Positions 51,306-62,116 of a DNA stretch of 64,000 bases are shown here, one piece after another. The notes beneath the pieces were generated by a model that ran no database searches, was not told where the DNA came from, and saw only the letters and a program-made list of their open reading frames with translations. Location: assembly GCF_000524195.1 (NCBI RefSeq), contig NW_020170399.1:526353-590352 (forward strand), written 5' to 3'. How positions within the stretch are numbered: position 1 is the stretch's first letter; every line of letters starts with the position of its first letter. Position numbers and translations under genes: made by a program. The DNA is from Echinococcus granulosus (Eukaryota > Platyhelminthes > Cestoda > Cyclophyllidea > Taeniidae).

Positions 51306-53927
51306 TTATTTCAATAAAGTATAAGCCAGGTGAGACAGCAAGACAACATCCGAGAACATCAGCGATGGGTCAAATGCGCACAAGCACTTACCGGGAAACC
51401 TCGAACCAAGAACAGCCAATTCCAGCGGAAGTCGATCGAGAAGACTCCATCTCAACCCATCAATGAGAACTTCCTTCACTCGATGCGCGTTAGCAGATAA
51501 CTCACAGGAGGCTCTCAACGCCTCTAGTGAGTCACGTAGTCGCGCCTCTACCTGCTTCGATTGAGGCGCTTTGAGGGGCCGAAATCTGCTACCAATGGCA
51601 CCAGCCGCCTTGAGTGGAGGCCAAATAGCGACGGCGCGGGTCGCCACCATGGCAGCGTAGTGACTTCCAGCCGCACAAGTGGCACCAGTAGAGGAAGAGG
51701 AGGAATTGCGGTCCGCAGCGGGGGTAAGGCCGAGACGCCAGTTCATTCCACCAGAGAGGTGGGCATCGGCCCATCCTACTTGAGAGCTAATCCATTCCAG
51801 AGCCCCAAAGGACTCTGGAGTATCATGAAAGGCCAAGTAGTTCTCGTGCAACCAGGCTACCACGTCATCGCCAGTCAGACCGCTATGATCTAGGACTGAC
51901 TGAGGGATGGAAGTTAGCACTTTACTTTGGGTACAAATAGCTACTGAGATAAATAAAAGTAGAATTGCCTTGGAGGGAAATGCAAATATTAGTTGGATAG
52001 AGAGTTACATAAAACTATTTCTTCAAATTGTTTAGTACTATGTACCGAGGTTGCAGTAAGAAGTCAAAATTCCCGAGACTTAAAATACGGATTTATTTAA
52101 GGGTCTGACGTGAGTGGAATATCGAAGGAAAATAATCAAACATACCTCAGGGTTGAAAGACAAAGGAGCTCGCTTCCAAGTTTGCAAATGAGGAGGAAGA
52201 AAGGACTCACTACATGGGGTAGAATCACTAAGTCCTGCAGCAAAGGAAGAAAGAGTACAAAAAATTACTAATTCAAATTGGCTAAGGACACAAATAGTAT
52301 TATCTGTAATCATTTTAAAGTCGACTGTATGGAAGGGCGCACTTTTAGCGTGAAGAATTTTCCCCAACGCATGAAAAACAGCAAGTCCTGAGTCACGTTC
52401 GTATAGATCACTGCCCAGCCGAAATTCGTTGTTTGACTTCATTTCTAAATAAAAAAAAATATTTACTCTAAGGGAAAAATCGAGAAAACAAGCACCGACG
52501 ATATTAAAAAGGAAGCAAGTATAAGACAGAAAGTAGGTCAGAGACTGAGAAGGAATGAGTAATGAAGAGGACCAACCGGGCATGAGAGCAAATTGAAGGT
52601 TATTGATAGCCAGACGGATGTCACCAGAACTGGAAGCAGCTAACCGCTGAAGGAATGACTTTGGAGGTGCGGGAACACCTGTCTAGAATGAATCAAATCA
52701 TAATAGTAGTAGAAGGCGGATTTAAAAAAAAATCGCACTAAGAGTTTGACGAGAAATACAAATGCTAAAAGGTGGATGAAAACAAGAAAGAAAACCTATT
52801 TTGAGTGGTGCTCTGCTTAAATACTGAAGCATGTCAAGTAGTACATTCCACGAGCGAGCTACATGTATGTATATATGTACTTGATGATCGGTGCCACAAA
52901 TGACAAAGAGGAAATAAAGGGTTCATTGCAGTTATTACTAAAAATTAGTATCAGAAATACCTCATTGGATACGAGCTCCACAACACGGGAAAGCGCCTTC
53001 GTCATGATTAACGGTGCAACAGGATTGAACTCAATCAAATAAATTCCCAGTTCTTGCCTAAGCCATTCAGGGAAAAGTCTATTTAAAGTAGCATTGTCAA
53101 AATTGCACATAACAGGATTCCCAAAACTGTTAATGGACGAGGATTTAGTGAATACAAAAGCCAATAGAGTAGGCACAAGGATGTCCGACAGAGCTGAACG
53201 GATGCATTTGTGAAAGAGAGGCGGTTTATCACTAAATCCAGGCGATAAGCTCTTTAGAAAGAAAAAAAGCAATAATAAAGCGCAAGCGTCAAGAACTTGA
53301 ATCTAGAGGTTTGCTGAGTATAATGACTTCAAGAAAACATTATCTACATTCAGAAGTGAATAGTTGCAAAAAAGAACAATCCTTCCCTATATTTGCAAAC
53401 ACACCTCGATAAGCACCACGTGTGGAGCTTCGGATTGCTGCTTTGGCGCGGAAAGATTAAAATCAATACTCAATTCATCACCAGAACCACAGTAACGAGT
53501 TGATTTAAAGAGAAACTCTTCAAACTGTTGCATTCCACTTGAAGCACCGTCACCGCTTTCCCAATCACTTTCTGTCCAAATAAGGGGGGGTGAGTAACCC
53601 AGTGTCCGACAGACCGTCAGCAAGCACGTTGATTTGGAACTGCCCGGAGGTCCAGTAAGAACTATGACGCATTTATTCCTAGTCCTTACATTCATGCACA
53701 CTTCTGTAACTTCCCGCAGTTTACTATGGTGGACAGCTAACTCCTTCTGTTAGAAAGAATAATAATAGAATTCAATTTCCAATTACGGCACAATTCGGTG
53801 CGTACAAATCAGACCAAATCTCGGAATAAGCCTTCGACAATGACGTGCGTTGCGGAGCAAAATTACCGTACCATCTCTCAGCAGCACTACTCTGCTTTTT
53901 AAGGGAGGATTTTCCTATGGCCATCAT
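51306..53927 (-). CDS. RAD17: checkpoint clamp loader RAD17
   Basis: Six exons: 53787-53927, 53405-53746, 52961-53251, 52577-52682, 52146-52444 and 51306-51968; about 613 residues (human 681). Landmarks follow RAD17: SDLYAP then KELAVHHSKLREV; a P-loop VLTGPPGSSKST; FEEFLFKSTRY; HVVLIE; EFNPVAPLIMTKALSRVVE; SSSGDIRLAINNLQFA; GLAVFHALGKILHAKSAP; WLHENYLAF; RFRPLKAPQ. RAD17 replaces RFC1 in the clamp loader that places the 9-1-1 complex on DNA for ATR signalling. The P-loop has Ser-Ser where most members have Cys-Gly before the lysine. The 40-nt intron 1 is supported by phase. A 34-nt GT-AG stretch inside exon 5 is read through because removing it breaks the frame. The acceptor of exon 6 (TTTCCCTCCAAG) adds a hydrophobic insert before the HENY block. 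The C-terminus is shorter than in vertebrates. Confidence 0.93.
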
Positions 53928-54690
53928 ACAAAATCGGAGAACACCACCACATAGGACGAACACGAACACCGCAGCATTAATTAAAGGTTGAGGCAGACAA
54001 AATATGTTAGTACAATGAAACAAATCCAAAGGGATTTAAAAGAAAAATACGCTATCAAAAATTTAGGGACCTAACAAGAATTTATTTACATTGATGGGGT
54101 TAAACTAGGCACATGAGAGATCATGCTTAAAATATGTTCAGATTTTACAGCAGTCGCTGAAGAATAGTATTAAATCTATAAGTCATTTTGCCATTTTAAA
54201 GTGTTTGCATTATGATACAGCGTAAATAGTAAATTGTTCTTGAATAAGTATGCCGATGTAGCAAATTGCGGAAATCAATGAATCTCAAATACTAGTTGCT
54301 CTAAAAAATTTATTCTAGTTTAATTTAATCACAATTTCCTTTTAATGGCATTTGTAAGCCCAAACACTTTTTTGGAAAACACCAACGACCCTCATCTACT
54401 TCTTGGCTAGCACTTATTCTAGCACTAGTAGTTAACACATCTTTTCCCTAACCTAATATTTTTTGCCATTTTACCATGCAGATATATTTAGAAATAAATC
54501 CTTGTTTATATTGATGGATGGATAATCGTAAGGTAACACTAAAGCATCGACGCTGGCCCTAGCTCCGTCATAGGTCTGCATCCTGTTGGTCTCGATTTTG
54601 GGCAAATTTCTTCGATTTTCAAGGTTTGTTAACTTTTGGGTCCTCTGATGGGATTGCCCTACCTCGAACCAACTAAGTCATTCTCTCCAG
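53928..54690. other. divergent intergenic region (RAD17 / small plus gene)
   Basis: The starts of RAD17 (minus) and of the small plus-strand gene face away from each other across 763 bp of AT-rich sequence. It probably contains both promoters; no motif is recognised. Confidence 0.55.
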
Positions 54691-55131
54691 ATGGGAGATA
54701 ACGAAAATATTAACTCTCTTCTGGAGCGCCTTGTTGGGGTTAGAAAGGCAGGCAGAGGGAGGGTCGTCGAACTGACCAAACAACGCCAGGAAATGGTTAA
54801 AGCTCAATTGGCAAGTCAGTAGGTTTTTTTCATTCTTCTCTTTTAGTTACAAGATGTGGACAGGGATGCCCAACCTTCCCTGGCACCTCTAAGTTTTTCT
54901 ATGCCACCCCAAATTTCATCGAAAGATACGCCTTTGAGTACAGAGGAAATGAAAACCCTAGTAGGTGCGTCGCCACTCACTGGTTCCTTAGTTTTTCAAC
55001 AGACTCAATTCAACTGCATTTGCAATGAGGCTTTACCTGTCAAATATAATTACAGAATCACATTTCTCTGGAGGATTTGCACCATTAAATGTTATTCGTT
55101 AACCGTGAACCGCAGGAAGTATTTGGAGTAA
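54691..55131 (+). CDS. small unrecognised protein; N-terminus resembles PP1
   Basis: ATG 54691 opens 40 codons (MGDNENINSLLERLVGV...). The frame continues at 54847-54960 if the 36-nt stretch 54811-54846 is removed as a GC-AG intron (GCAAGT...TTTTAG). Exon 2 is Pro/Ser-rich and acidic and ends at GTAGGT (54961). The frame then either reads on or, after a 42-nt intron ending CAACAG, continues to a stop at 55131. The first 30 residues resemble the N-terminal helix of PP1 catalytic subunits (NxDSLIxRLLxVR...GK.VQLT), but nothing of the phosphatase core follows, so this may be chance. Its 3' part overlaps the last exon of RPC5 on the other strand, which makes exon 3 doubtful. Confidence 0.45.
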
Positions 55132-58100
55132 CGATAGACGCAGTATCTCTGCAAGAAACACATTTTCACTTAGTATTTTACAAGGAATTTTGGGTCAATT
55201 GTAGACGATTCATACCTTAATAGTTGCCCTTAGCGTGTTGTCGGGAATCTTGAGGCCAACGTCTGCAAGTTTCTTTTTTATAATGCCATAGGTCACAAAC
55301 GTAGACGTTTCAAATCGTTCCAAGATCGCCTCTCGGGCCTGGAATACCAGCCAAAAACACCATATCGTAACTTGTACGTAGAGGTGACTTGTTCATCTCC
55401 GAGCGACCGTATGGCTATTTACGTAGATAACACCAAAGCCAACTCTTCGACTTAGCTAACAACGACCACGACAGCTCCACATAAATGTGTTTGGGCAGAT
55501 GTAACCGTTAGTAACTCTAGCCAAGGCGGCGCAAGAGATGCGCGCCGTTTAGACTTGCCTGATGTAGGGGGCTGCTGGGGTCGCCAAATTCGACTGCAAC
55601 AGGCGCCACGAAAAGCGGCTGTTTGGGCAGGGCTGAGGGCACGTTGGGCCAGTGAACGTGCAGCTCACGGCCTCCTACAGCGAGAGCCACCTTGTATAGC
55701 TCGGATTTCAGCATCTCCCTCTCCGCCTCAGAGCCCGGAGGCGCCGGCTTGCCGCTGTTGGTCATTTGATTGGGCAGTGACGCCAGAAAGGGCTACCAAA
55801 TGAAATGAATTTAGCGTCAGTTGTCAACACAGCACCCGTCCTAGAACTCAAATAATATCACCTGACAGGCCTTGGTTAACTCCGAGAGTGCCAGGATCGG
55901 GTGTGAATGCAGCTTTTCCCGCACAAAGCTGCAGATTGCAGGATCATCCACCATCGACCAGGTCTGTTCTGTAGTGGTGTCGGGTTCCTCTAACTTTTCT
56001 GCTATGCCCGCGTTGGCAGTCGGTAACATTTCCGCAACCATGGGTGGAGCGGATTGCATCTGTAACCCTGGTTCGCTTCGATAGCTTTGGGGGGAGCCGG
56101 GCTCCTGCTTGAGAACTATTTCAAATAAATAGCTTTCATCGTTGCGCTTTCTCGCATAGCGTGAGATCCTAATCGTAAGGGGAACTCACGGTCTGTTGAG
56201 GGGTCATTCGTCGATCTAAGTGAGGCGTCAGCTGACGGTGGGGAAGACAATGTTGGTGTTGGCCCTGCCTGTTCAGCGAGCTTAGCTTTCTTCGGTGACT
56301 TACTCTGATTCGGTTGAGAAGCGAGGGGGACCTGCTGCTCATTGGGTGCTCCGGCTGAGAAGAGAGGTGGAGTGGGTCTGTTAGGTGAGAGGGTCTGGCG
56401 GGGACTGCCAAGTGGACGGGAAGAGGTGCCACGACCTGTCGACGACGTGCTCTGGGTGCGCACTCGCTTCGACGTTGGCTCCAAAGCCTCCGGCGAGAGA
56501 CTGAGGCGACAGCGACGTCGTTTGGTAGCCGCCGCTTTTGGGCTTAAGGGAGTCAGTATATCGTCAGAGTCGCTCCCTGAGAGACGACCGGAACACCGTC
56601 GCCGTCGTTGTGCAGCATCTGAAAGAGTAAAGCGCAGAATTTTAGAACCGAAAATCCCAATTCTTTTCAATGCACCAATGGCTTAATCATAGGCTGATGC
56701 GTCAGGCTCGATCAGAGCTTATAGTGTATTCGGGTAAAGCAAACGTAATAGCATATTTTTGTGGGCACCGGCGATCAAAATTCAGGGTCCAATGACGCTA
56801 CGAGGTGAGAACAAAAAAGGATTTCTGTGATTACGTCAAATAAGAAAACCAGTTTGGCGAAAAACTAGAACACCACAAGAAGTAGCTAAAGCATTCATGC
56901 CAAAACGAGGTAAGCGAGTCCGCCACAAGAAGTATACGCTAAGTAGTTTAATAAAGTCAAGACGCCCATTGAAGAACGAAACACAGAAACTAACCTGCAA
57001 CAAGAACCTCAAGTTTAAGCTGCGTGCATAGCTGTCTAATTCGAAGTTCCCAATTACATGCGTGCTGATGAACGACATCTTGATATCTAAATAAAAGCGA
57101 GATTATTGAAACACATCAGGGAACTAGTTAATAGGCGCGTATAATCAACACATAATTGCAACATAAATAACACAGGGTATTCGGACTCGGAATCCGAGAT
57201 CCCTGGTGTTTTAAGAGTTAGGACGTATATTGCAATCGCGCATATGCATTACAAAAGTAGCACAAACACTTTTTCAATCAAATCAACATGCCTGCTAATG
57301 AAATTCGTGTCTGGCTGTCGAAATTCCCAATGGTTGTTATGCCCTTCAAGACCGGAGGAGATTCGAGTTCCAAGTTGCTCAAGGATTTCAGTGACTTCGA
57401 GTGAAGGCAACTAAAAGGGTATTTTTATTCCATAATTTTGTCAACAATCTTGGTCAATTAACTATACATTCGTCGAAAGATGATTTGAAATGACGGATTT
57501 GAAGATACATAAACAACGTATCGGCAATTAATTGGCACTAGGATGAACAAGAAATTCTTAGTTAAATATGGGCAGGAAGTTACTTAGAGAGCTTCAGGTA
57601 AGGATTAGGAAGTATTAATGTTACCATTCTAGAAAACAGTTAAAAGCAAATAAAGTGAGCTTTTAATGTGGTTAACTAAGAATGGATGCAAATCTAATTC
57701 AAAAGTTGTATGGCATACGAGGACACACTTTTGTAATTGACGAAACAGTCTTCCTTGTGAGGTGATCACCCCGGTGAAACACTGCCATCTAAAACAGAAA
57801 ACAGGAAAGAGAATGAGGATGCATAAATAGAACGCCTCAGGACAGCAAAGTGTACCTCCTTACCACGTAATCACGAGCTCTAATTAGTTGTGTACTCGGA
57901 ACAGATGCGTGCTCACTGTATGTATTCGGAGGATACAAAATATCACTAAAATCAAGGAGAACCACTTTAGCGATATATCATGCACCAAGGTTGAAATGAG
58001 TGACAGGCGATGTGACAAAACGAACAGTGAAGGAAATTGTCGCCACAATCCCAAGCGAAAAAGAAATTGCAAATCAGTTACCTTCTGACAACCCACCAAC

Positions 58101-59463
58101 CACGAATCAAAACGGCCAGTCGATTGAGGACAGGAATAACAGCGGCTGGGGTGACGAGATTTTTGTCTGTTGAGCGCTCACGCAAACATTCAAGCAACTT
58201 ATCGAATTTGATGACTCGAGCTGAAACCGGAAAGGATTCGTAATAATCAACGCAAAGATAAGCAAAATTAGAAACTTATTTAACGCGCCATACCCTTTAA
58301 AAGAAGAACCCGGACAAGGTCTTCTAACGTAGCCTTCTTCTTCGGTTCATTTCCAAATCGAGTCGTTCTGGAATAGAGCGAATGTTCATACAGTTACACC
58401 AAGACCATGATTTCCACCTTTATGGCGATAATATAATTAGCACTATCTACAAGAACTTATTCTACTATAATAAATATAACTATGAAAACACACGCAGCAT
58501 ATGTAACGACAATAAATATACTCGTTAGCTTCTTCGTGGAGTGGCGAGAGAAGGAGCGATTCCCAGTTATCTCTGGTGAATTCAGAGCCATTGTTTGTAG
58601 CATGCTCCACAGAACACATGAGAACTGAACGATGCTCGAAGGCGTACATGGGCTACACGTTTAAAATTTTGAGCGTAACCTTACCTTATGTGTTCTGAAC
58701 CTGGCTGGTTTCCAGGGTACTAAATAGAGTTGTGATAAGTACCTTAGATCATCATCATTGTCTGCTGTTTTTCGCCGACTTGCGGCACGTTTTGCTCCAA
58801 ATATCTCAGCCTCAGAACGCATCCTTACGGAAACCACAGTTGCCTTTGACGGAGTCATCGAGGTGGTAGACATATCGCCATCATGAGGCCCATCAGTGAG
58901 TTCAGATACTAAAGGATAGAATGCATAGATAATACGAACCACAAAAATGGAACGAACAAACCCACGTTTTATGGGTTCCTTAACGCTGTCCATTATGAGA
59001 GGACCATTTTTTAGAGGTACAAAATGACACTCGTCTACCAAGAAAATATGGGTATTTTACCGGACCTACCATTTACAAAATACCCTAGAAGTGATGCCTC
59101 CTTTTTTGCTGGAATTGATCTAAGCGTGTAAGAGTCCCTATGACAAGATAATCACAAAAACAACACGAACTTTTTCTCCGAACTGGATTTAACGTTATCC
59201 AATCTTCCGTCACCTACATTGATTTCTAAATGATCCAGTGTAGCTTTGATGCGGGTTCCCCTTATATTTTCAGTTTCAAGTGGTCGTTCCTTAATCCTAT
59301 TTTTGTGCTAAAGCACATATACGATGATAAACAGGTACCAAGAGAAGCAGTAACTGCTTGGAGAAATCTGGGGATATAAAGCAATCAATCTAAAACGTAA
59401 ACCATGAGAATTCTCTACCTCCTTAACGACTGTTGGTTTCCAATGACAGATGGGAGAAGCCAT
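55092..59463 (-). CDS. POLR3E: RNA polymerase III subunit RPC5, complete
   Basis: Eighteen exons with agreeing phases: 59419-59463, 59339-59389, 59171-59307, 59070-59137, 58966-59034, 58685-58908, 58522-58652, 58294-58367, 58082-58220, 57864-57879, 57729-57788, 57292-57410, 56995-57086, 56190-56618, 55862-56115, 55559-55792, 55216-55338 and 55092-55148; about 773 residues (human about 708). Landmarks: PTVVKEIDCFIS (human DPVVQEIDVYLA); GTRIKATLDHLEI; LLGYFVNDECHFVPL; NRLAVLIRGWWVV (human QKVAMLVQGNWVV); RARDYVMAVF (GRDFVMWKF); a helix before CNWELRIRQLC; LKQEP followed by the C-terminal winged-helix region; last residues RYCVYRYSKYFL. RPC5 pairs with RPC4 in the TFIIF-like part of Pol III that acts in initiation and termination. 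The large Arg/Ser/Pro linker in exon 14 is lineage-specific. Four of the first introns are 29-35 nt, exon 10 is only 16 nt, and two introns start with GC. Confidence 0.93.
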
Positions 59464-59895
59464 GAGAGAAGCGAACCGTAAAGAGAACAGCACGGGATGA
59501 AGGACGTGAATGTACGCAAGGGTCAGTAGGCATAGCAAATTGATCCTGCAGCTGCAATGCATTTTAAAATTTGGGATTATCCGCATAAAATAGTTTACTA
59601 CGCATTTGTAGGTCTACAAATTCAAAATTTCGAAATCAAAGGTTTGCTACGCAAAAACAATGTGGCGAAAGTATAAACATCTTTATTTTGATACGCATAT
59701 AAGATTTATACCCCTAATTTTGTTCACTCTTGAAAAATTATGCAGTGCATTGGCTGCACAAACCCCGATCTTAGTAAGAGGCTGCTTTGTATCCCATCTA
59801 TTATAACTTGACACGTAGGCAGGCCTGCAGGTTAAGGAGCTAGCCGTGCCTTTTCTGTACTCTGAACATATATATACATACTCTGCTAGAGTATT
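59464..59895. other. RPC5 upstream region
   Basis: 432 bp between the RPC5 start codon and the LTR element, AT-rich in the distal part. Likely contains the RPC5 5' UTR and promoter. No clear motif is seen. Confidence 0.5.
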
Positions 59896-60084
59896 TGTAG
59901 CATCCTAAGACCCATCTGAGGACAAAGAAGGGCATAATACTCAGGTAGAACATATGTATCCAGCACAGAGTAGGTAAATGGGCTACTGGCATGGCCCGAA
60001 GACCAGCCCACTCGACGTAGTACAAAGGCCAATTCAAAAGTCGTTCTTCGCCAACAGCAAGGGATGAATAACCATCGCATTACA
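59896..60084 (-). repeat. 3' LTR of the TRIM-type element
   Basis: 189-bp repeat, downstream LTR in the element's own minus orientation. It is preceded by the polypurine tract and shares with its partner the blocks GACCAGCCCA and GTACAAAGGCCAATTCAAAA on the plus strand. Confidence 0.8.
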
Positions 60085-60686
60085 TAGCCTTCCTCCTCTT
60101 CTGAGCGTCGTCACCGGCAATCCCACAGGTGAACCCCCACGTCAGCCATCGCAACGAAGTCAGTGCTTGAAGGAAACACTCAAGAGCAGGCCGTACCTGT
60201 CATCAAATTTGCATGCAACTGAGGAGATACCTGACTGCATTGCCACTGATACTTCTTCGAAATTTGAGTAAATCTGGAGTTTCGGCCGGTTTGGGAACTT
60301 CATTAAGGAATGGGGAATTGTGCCGGCCATCATGCGTGCCCATATACAGATGCAGAAACACTGGCCTAAAAGCAGAATTATATAGGGGAAGACGGAATCT
60401 AATATGGGTTTGTGAAGGAAGGATTTCACGTCTGCTCCTCCTCGAAACGAAACTTTCAGATGGTTCACGACTAGTGTCACTTCAGTTGTTAATAGCTTTC
60501 CTGCAGAACACGGGAATGGAATAGATGCCACATGCAGACATATATCTCAACCCTTCTGTTTGGGGTCATTACCATTCTCCCATCCACAGCATATGTACAT
60601 CTTCCGCTTTTCTAAGGTTTATCACGCAGCAGTAAAAATCAGGATAGATGTCCTTTAGGATCGGGTTTGCTTTCCGCTGCCACCAA

Positions 60687-60874
60687 TGTAGCGGCCCGAG
60701 ACTCCCTGAAGACGAAAGAAGACACAATACTGGGGCAGAATATGTATATTTGGCACAGAGAAGGTATTTGGGCTAGTAGCATGGCTCGAAGACCAGCCCA
60801 CCCAGCGTGGTACAAAGGCCAATTCAAAAGTCACTCCTCGCCAATACCGAGGGATGAACAACAATCGTATTGCA
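60687..60874 (-). repeat. 5' LTR of the TRIM-type element
   Basis: 188-bp repeat, upstream LTR in minus orientation, directly followed by the primer-binding-site-like sequence. It would hold the element's promoter. The divergence between the two LTRs shows that the insertion is not recent. Confidence 0.8.
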
Positions 60875-60878
60875 TATT

Positions 60879-62116
60879 GTACCTCTGCTTGTTCTAAGGG
60901 AAGTTTTAGGGTGCTGCATTAATGGCAGCGGAAAACAGGCAAGACTTTAAAGTACATCCACCTTAATTTTTACCGCTGGCCGATAAGCCTCAGCTCAGCG
61001 GAGGAATTGTCTATGCTAAGGATGGGAGAGTCGGTTGCGATCCCAATCAGCCAGGCTCAAAAAGACGTTCACAACAATGACAATCTTGTTCTGCGCACAA
61101 ATGTTATCAACAACAAAAGTAATTCTAGGCGTGAAACGCCTAAAAAATATTAGTTACGGAGTTGCCTACCATGTCTGTGTGAAAATGAAAAGTGCAAAAA
61201 CCTTTCTTACGTCTCAACCAGATGGAGAGTACCTAAATGAGTAAAATTGAGCAGCTCTCAAGTGAGAACAAAGTGACAAGAGGAAGAGACGTAAAACCTT
61301 GCTCCCAAAAAGTTGTGTTAAATCCTGTCTTGCCTTAATTGACTCTGCCTTTAGGTCAGGGGCCCTACGACTAGCTATGGACACGGGTAATAGCCAACAT
61401 GTTGCACAGTTGCCGAATTCACTTTCCGTAGAGGACGTATCCTTATGTTTGATGGATTCCCTCAATTCACACAAACCAATGACTAATTGGGTTGGTGAGT
61501 GGGTGCTTTCCAAAAGCACAGACCACATTGTGGTAGCCGACACGGAGGCTAATCAAGGTAAACATTGGGTAAGGCACTCAAAAGAAGGAAGGGGTCGTGT
61601 AATGCGCTGGTTGTTAATTCGCGTTTTTTCGTAAAGAGCCGCGTTGAGTCCTGGCTACTGAACTTGCGCCGGGTGAGCTGTACTCTAAACCATATCAGTA
61701 GTCCCGGAACCTATTTTATGTGCTCTATTCTAGCAATACGCTTTTTTTCGTCTTCAGTAAAGCCTTAAGAAGCTAAAATAATACATGTTAAATGACTTGC
61801 CTAATAAAAATAGGCTACAAATGAGCCTGCTGGCCGTCTTAAAAAACAACACATAATAACGTAAATGCGGCCTTAACAAGGTGCTCAAGAGGTGGAAAAC
61901 AAGCAATTCCGGTGTTAAAAATCACTATTACAAGCACTTTTATGCTACGATTAAATAAAGAGGTAACCTTTATTAGTGGAAATTAGGAGAGCGCATGGAT
62001 ACACCCTACAGACATTTGAAATACCTCGGTGCATAATGGCGGAATTCTAGAGCTAGGATGCTGCTGTGAACGCGTCCTTTTATGATAAGTAAACTTTCTT
62101 CCACTAGCAAAGTATT
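60879..62116. other. region between TRIM element and CCT2
   Basis: About 1.2 kb without a gene I can name. On the plus strand, a frame of about 60 codons (about 60970-61158) is open and ends in TAG, and a better exon-like block lies at 61355-61494 (listed separately). The rest, from 61500, is AT-rich. Confidence 0.5.
61355..61494 (+). CDS. candidate internal exon
   Basis: A pyrimidine-rich acceptor (GACTCTGCCTTTAG) precedes an open block ending at a strong donor GTT-G|GTGAGT. The peptide contains MDTGNSQHVAQLPNSL and VSLCLMDSLNSHKP. It enters in phase 2 and leaves in phase 1. The frame also stays open to a second donor (CAAG|GTAAAC, about 61558). I could not find phase-compatible neighbours with confidence and recognise no family. 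It may be an isolated coding-like stretch or part of a short plus-strand gene. Confidence 0.28.

Larger units (their letters stand above)
59896..60874 (-). mobile_element. TRIM-type miniature LTR retrotransposon
   Basis: Two direct repeats of 189 and 188 bp (59896-60084, 60687-60874), about four fifths identical by eye, flank 602 bp with no gag or pol. Read on the minus strand each repeat begins TG (TGTAATGCG / TGCAATACG) and ends CTACA. Right after the upstream LTR is a primer-binding-site-like TTGGTGGCAGCGGAAAGC (60686-60669), starting with the TGG expected to pair with a tRNA CCA end. Just before the downstream LTR is a polypurine tract AGAAGAGGAGGAAGG (60102-60088). A 4-bp target duplication TATT flanks the element (59892-59895 and 60875-60878). 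The size and lack of genes fit a terminal-repeat retrotransposon in miniature, a class known from taeniid tapeworms. It depends on enzymes from another element. A 123-codon internal frame (60160-60531, minus) is unrecognised. Confidence 0.8.

Noticed and set aside
52235..52268. 34-nt GT-AG intron inside RAD17 exon 5
   Set aside because: Removing 34 nt shifts the frame out of the conserved HLQTWKR block; reading through keeps one open frame.
54691..55131. PP1 catalytic subunit gene
   Set aside because: None of the phosphatase motifs (GDxHG, GDxVDRG, GNHE) follows the PP1-like N-terminus.
60160..60531. gag-like gene inside the LTR element
   Set aside because: The 123-codon frame has no zinc knuckle or other gag/pol motif; miniature elements are expected to be noncoding.
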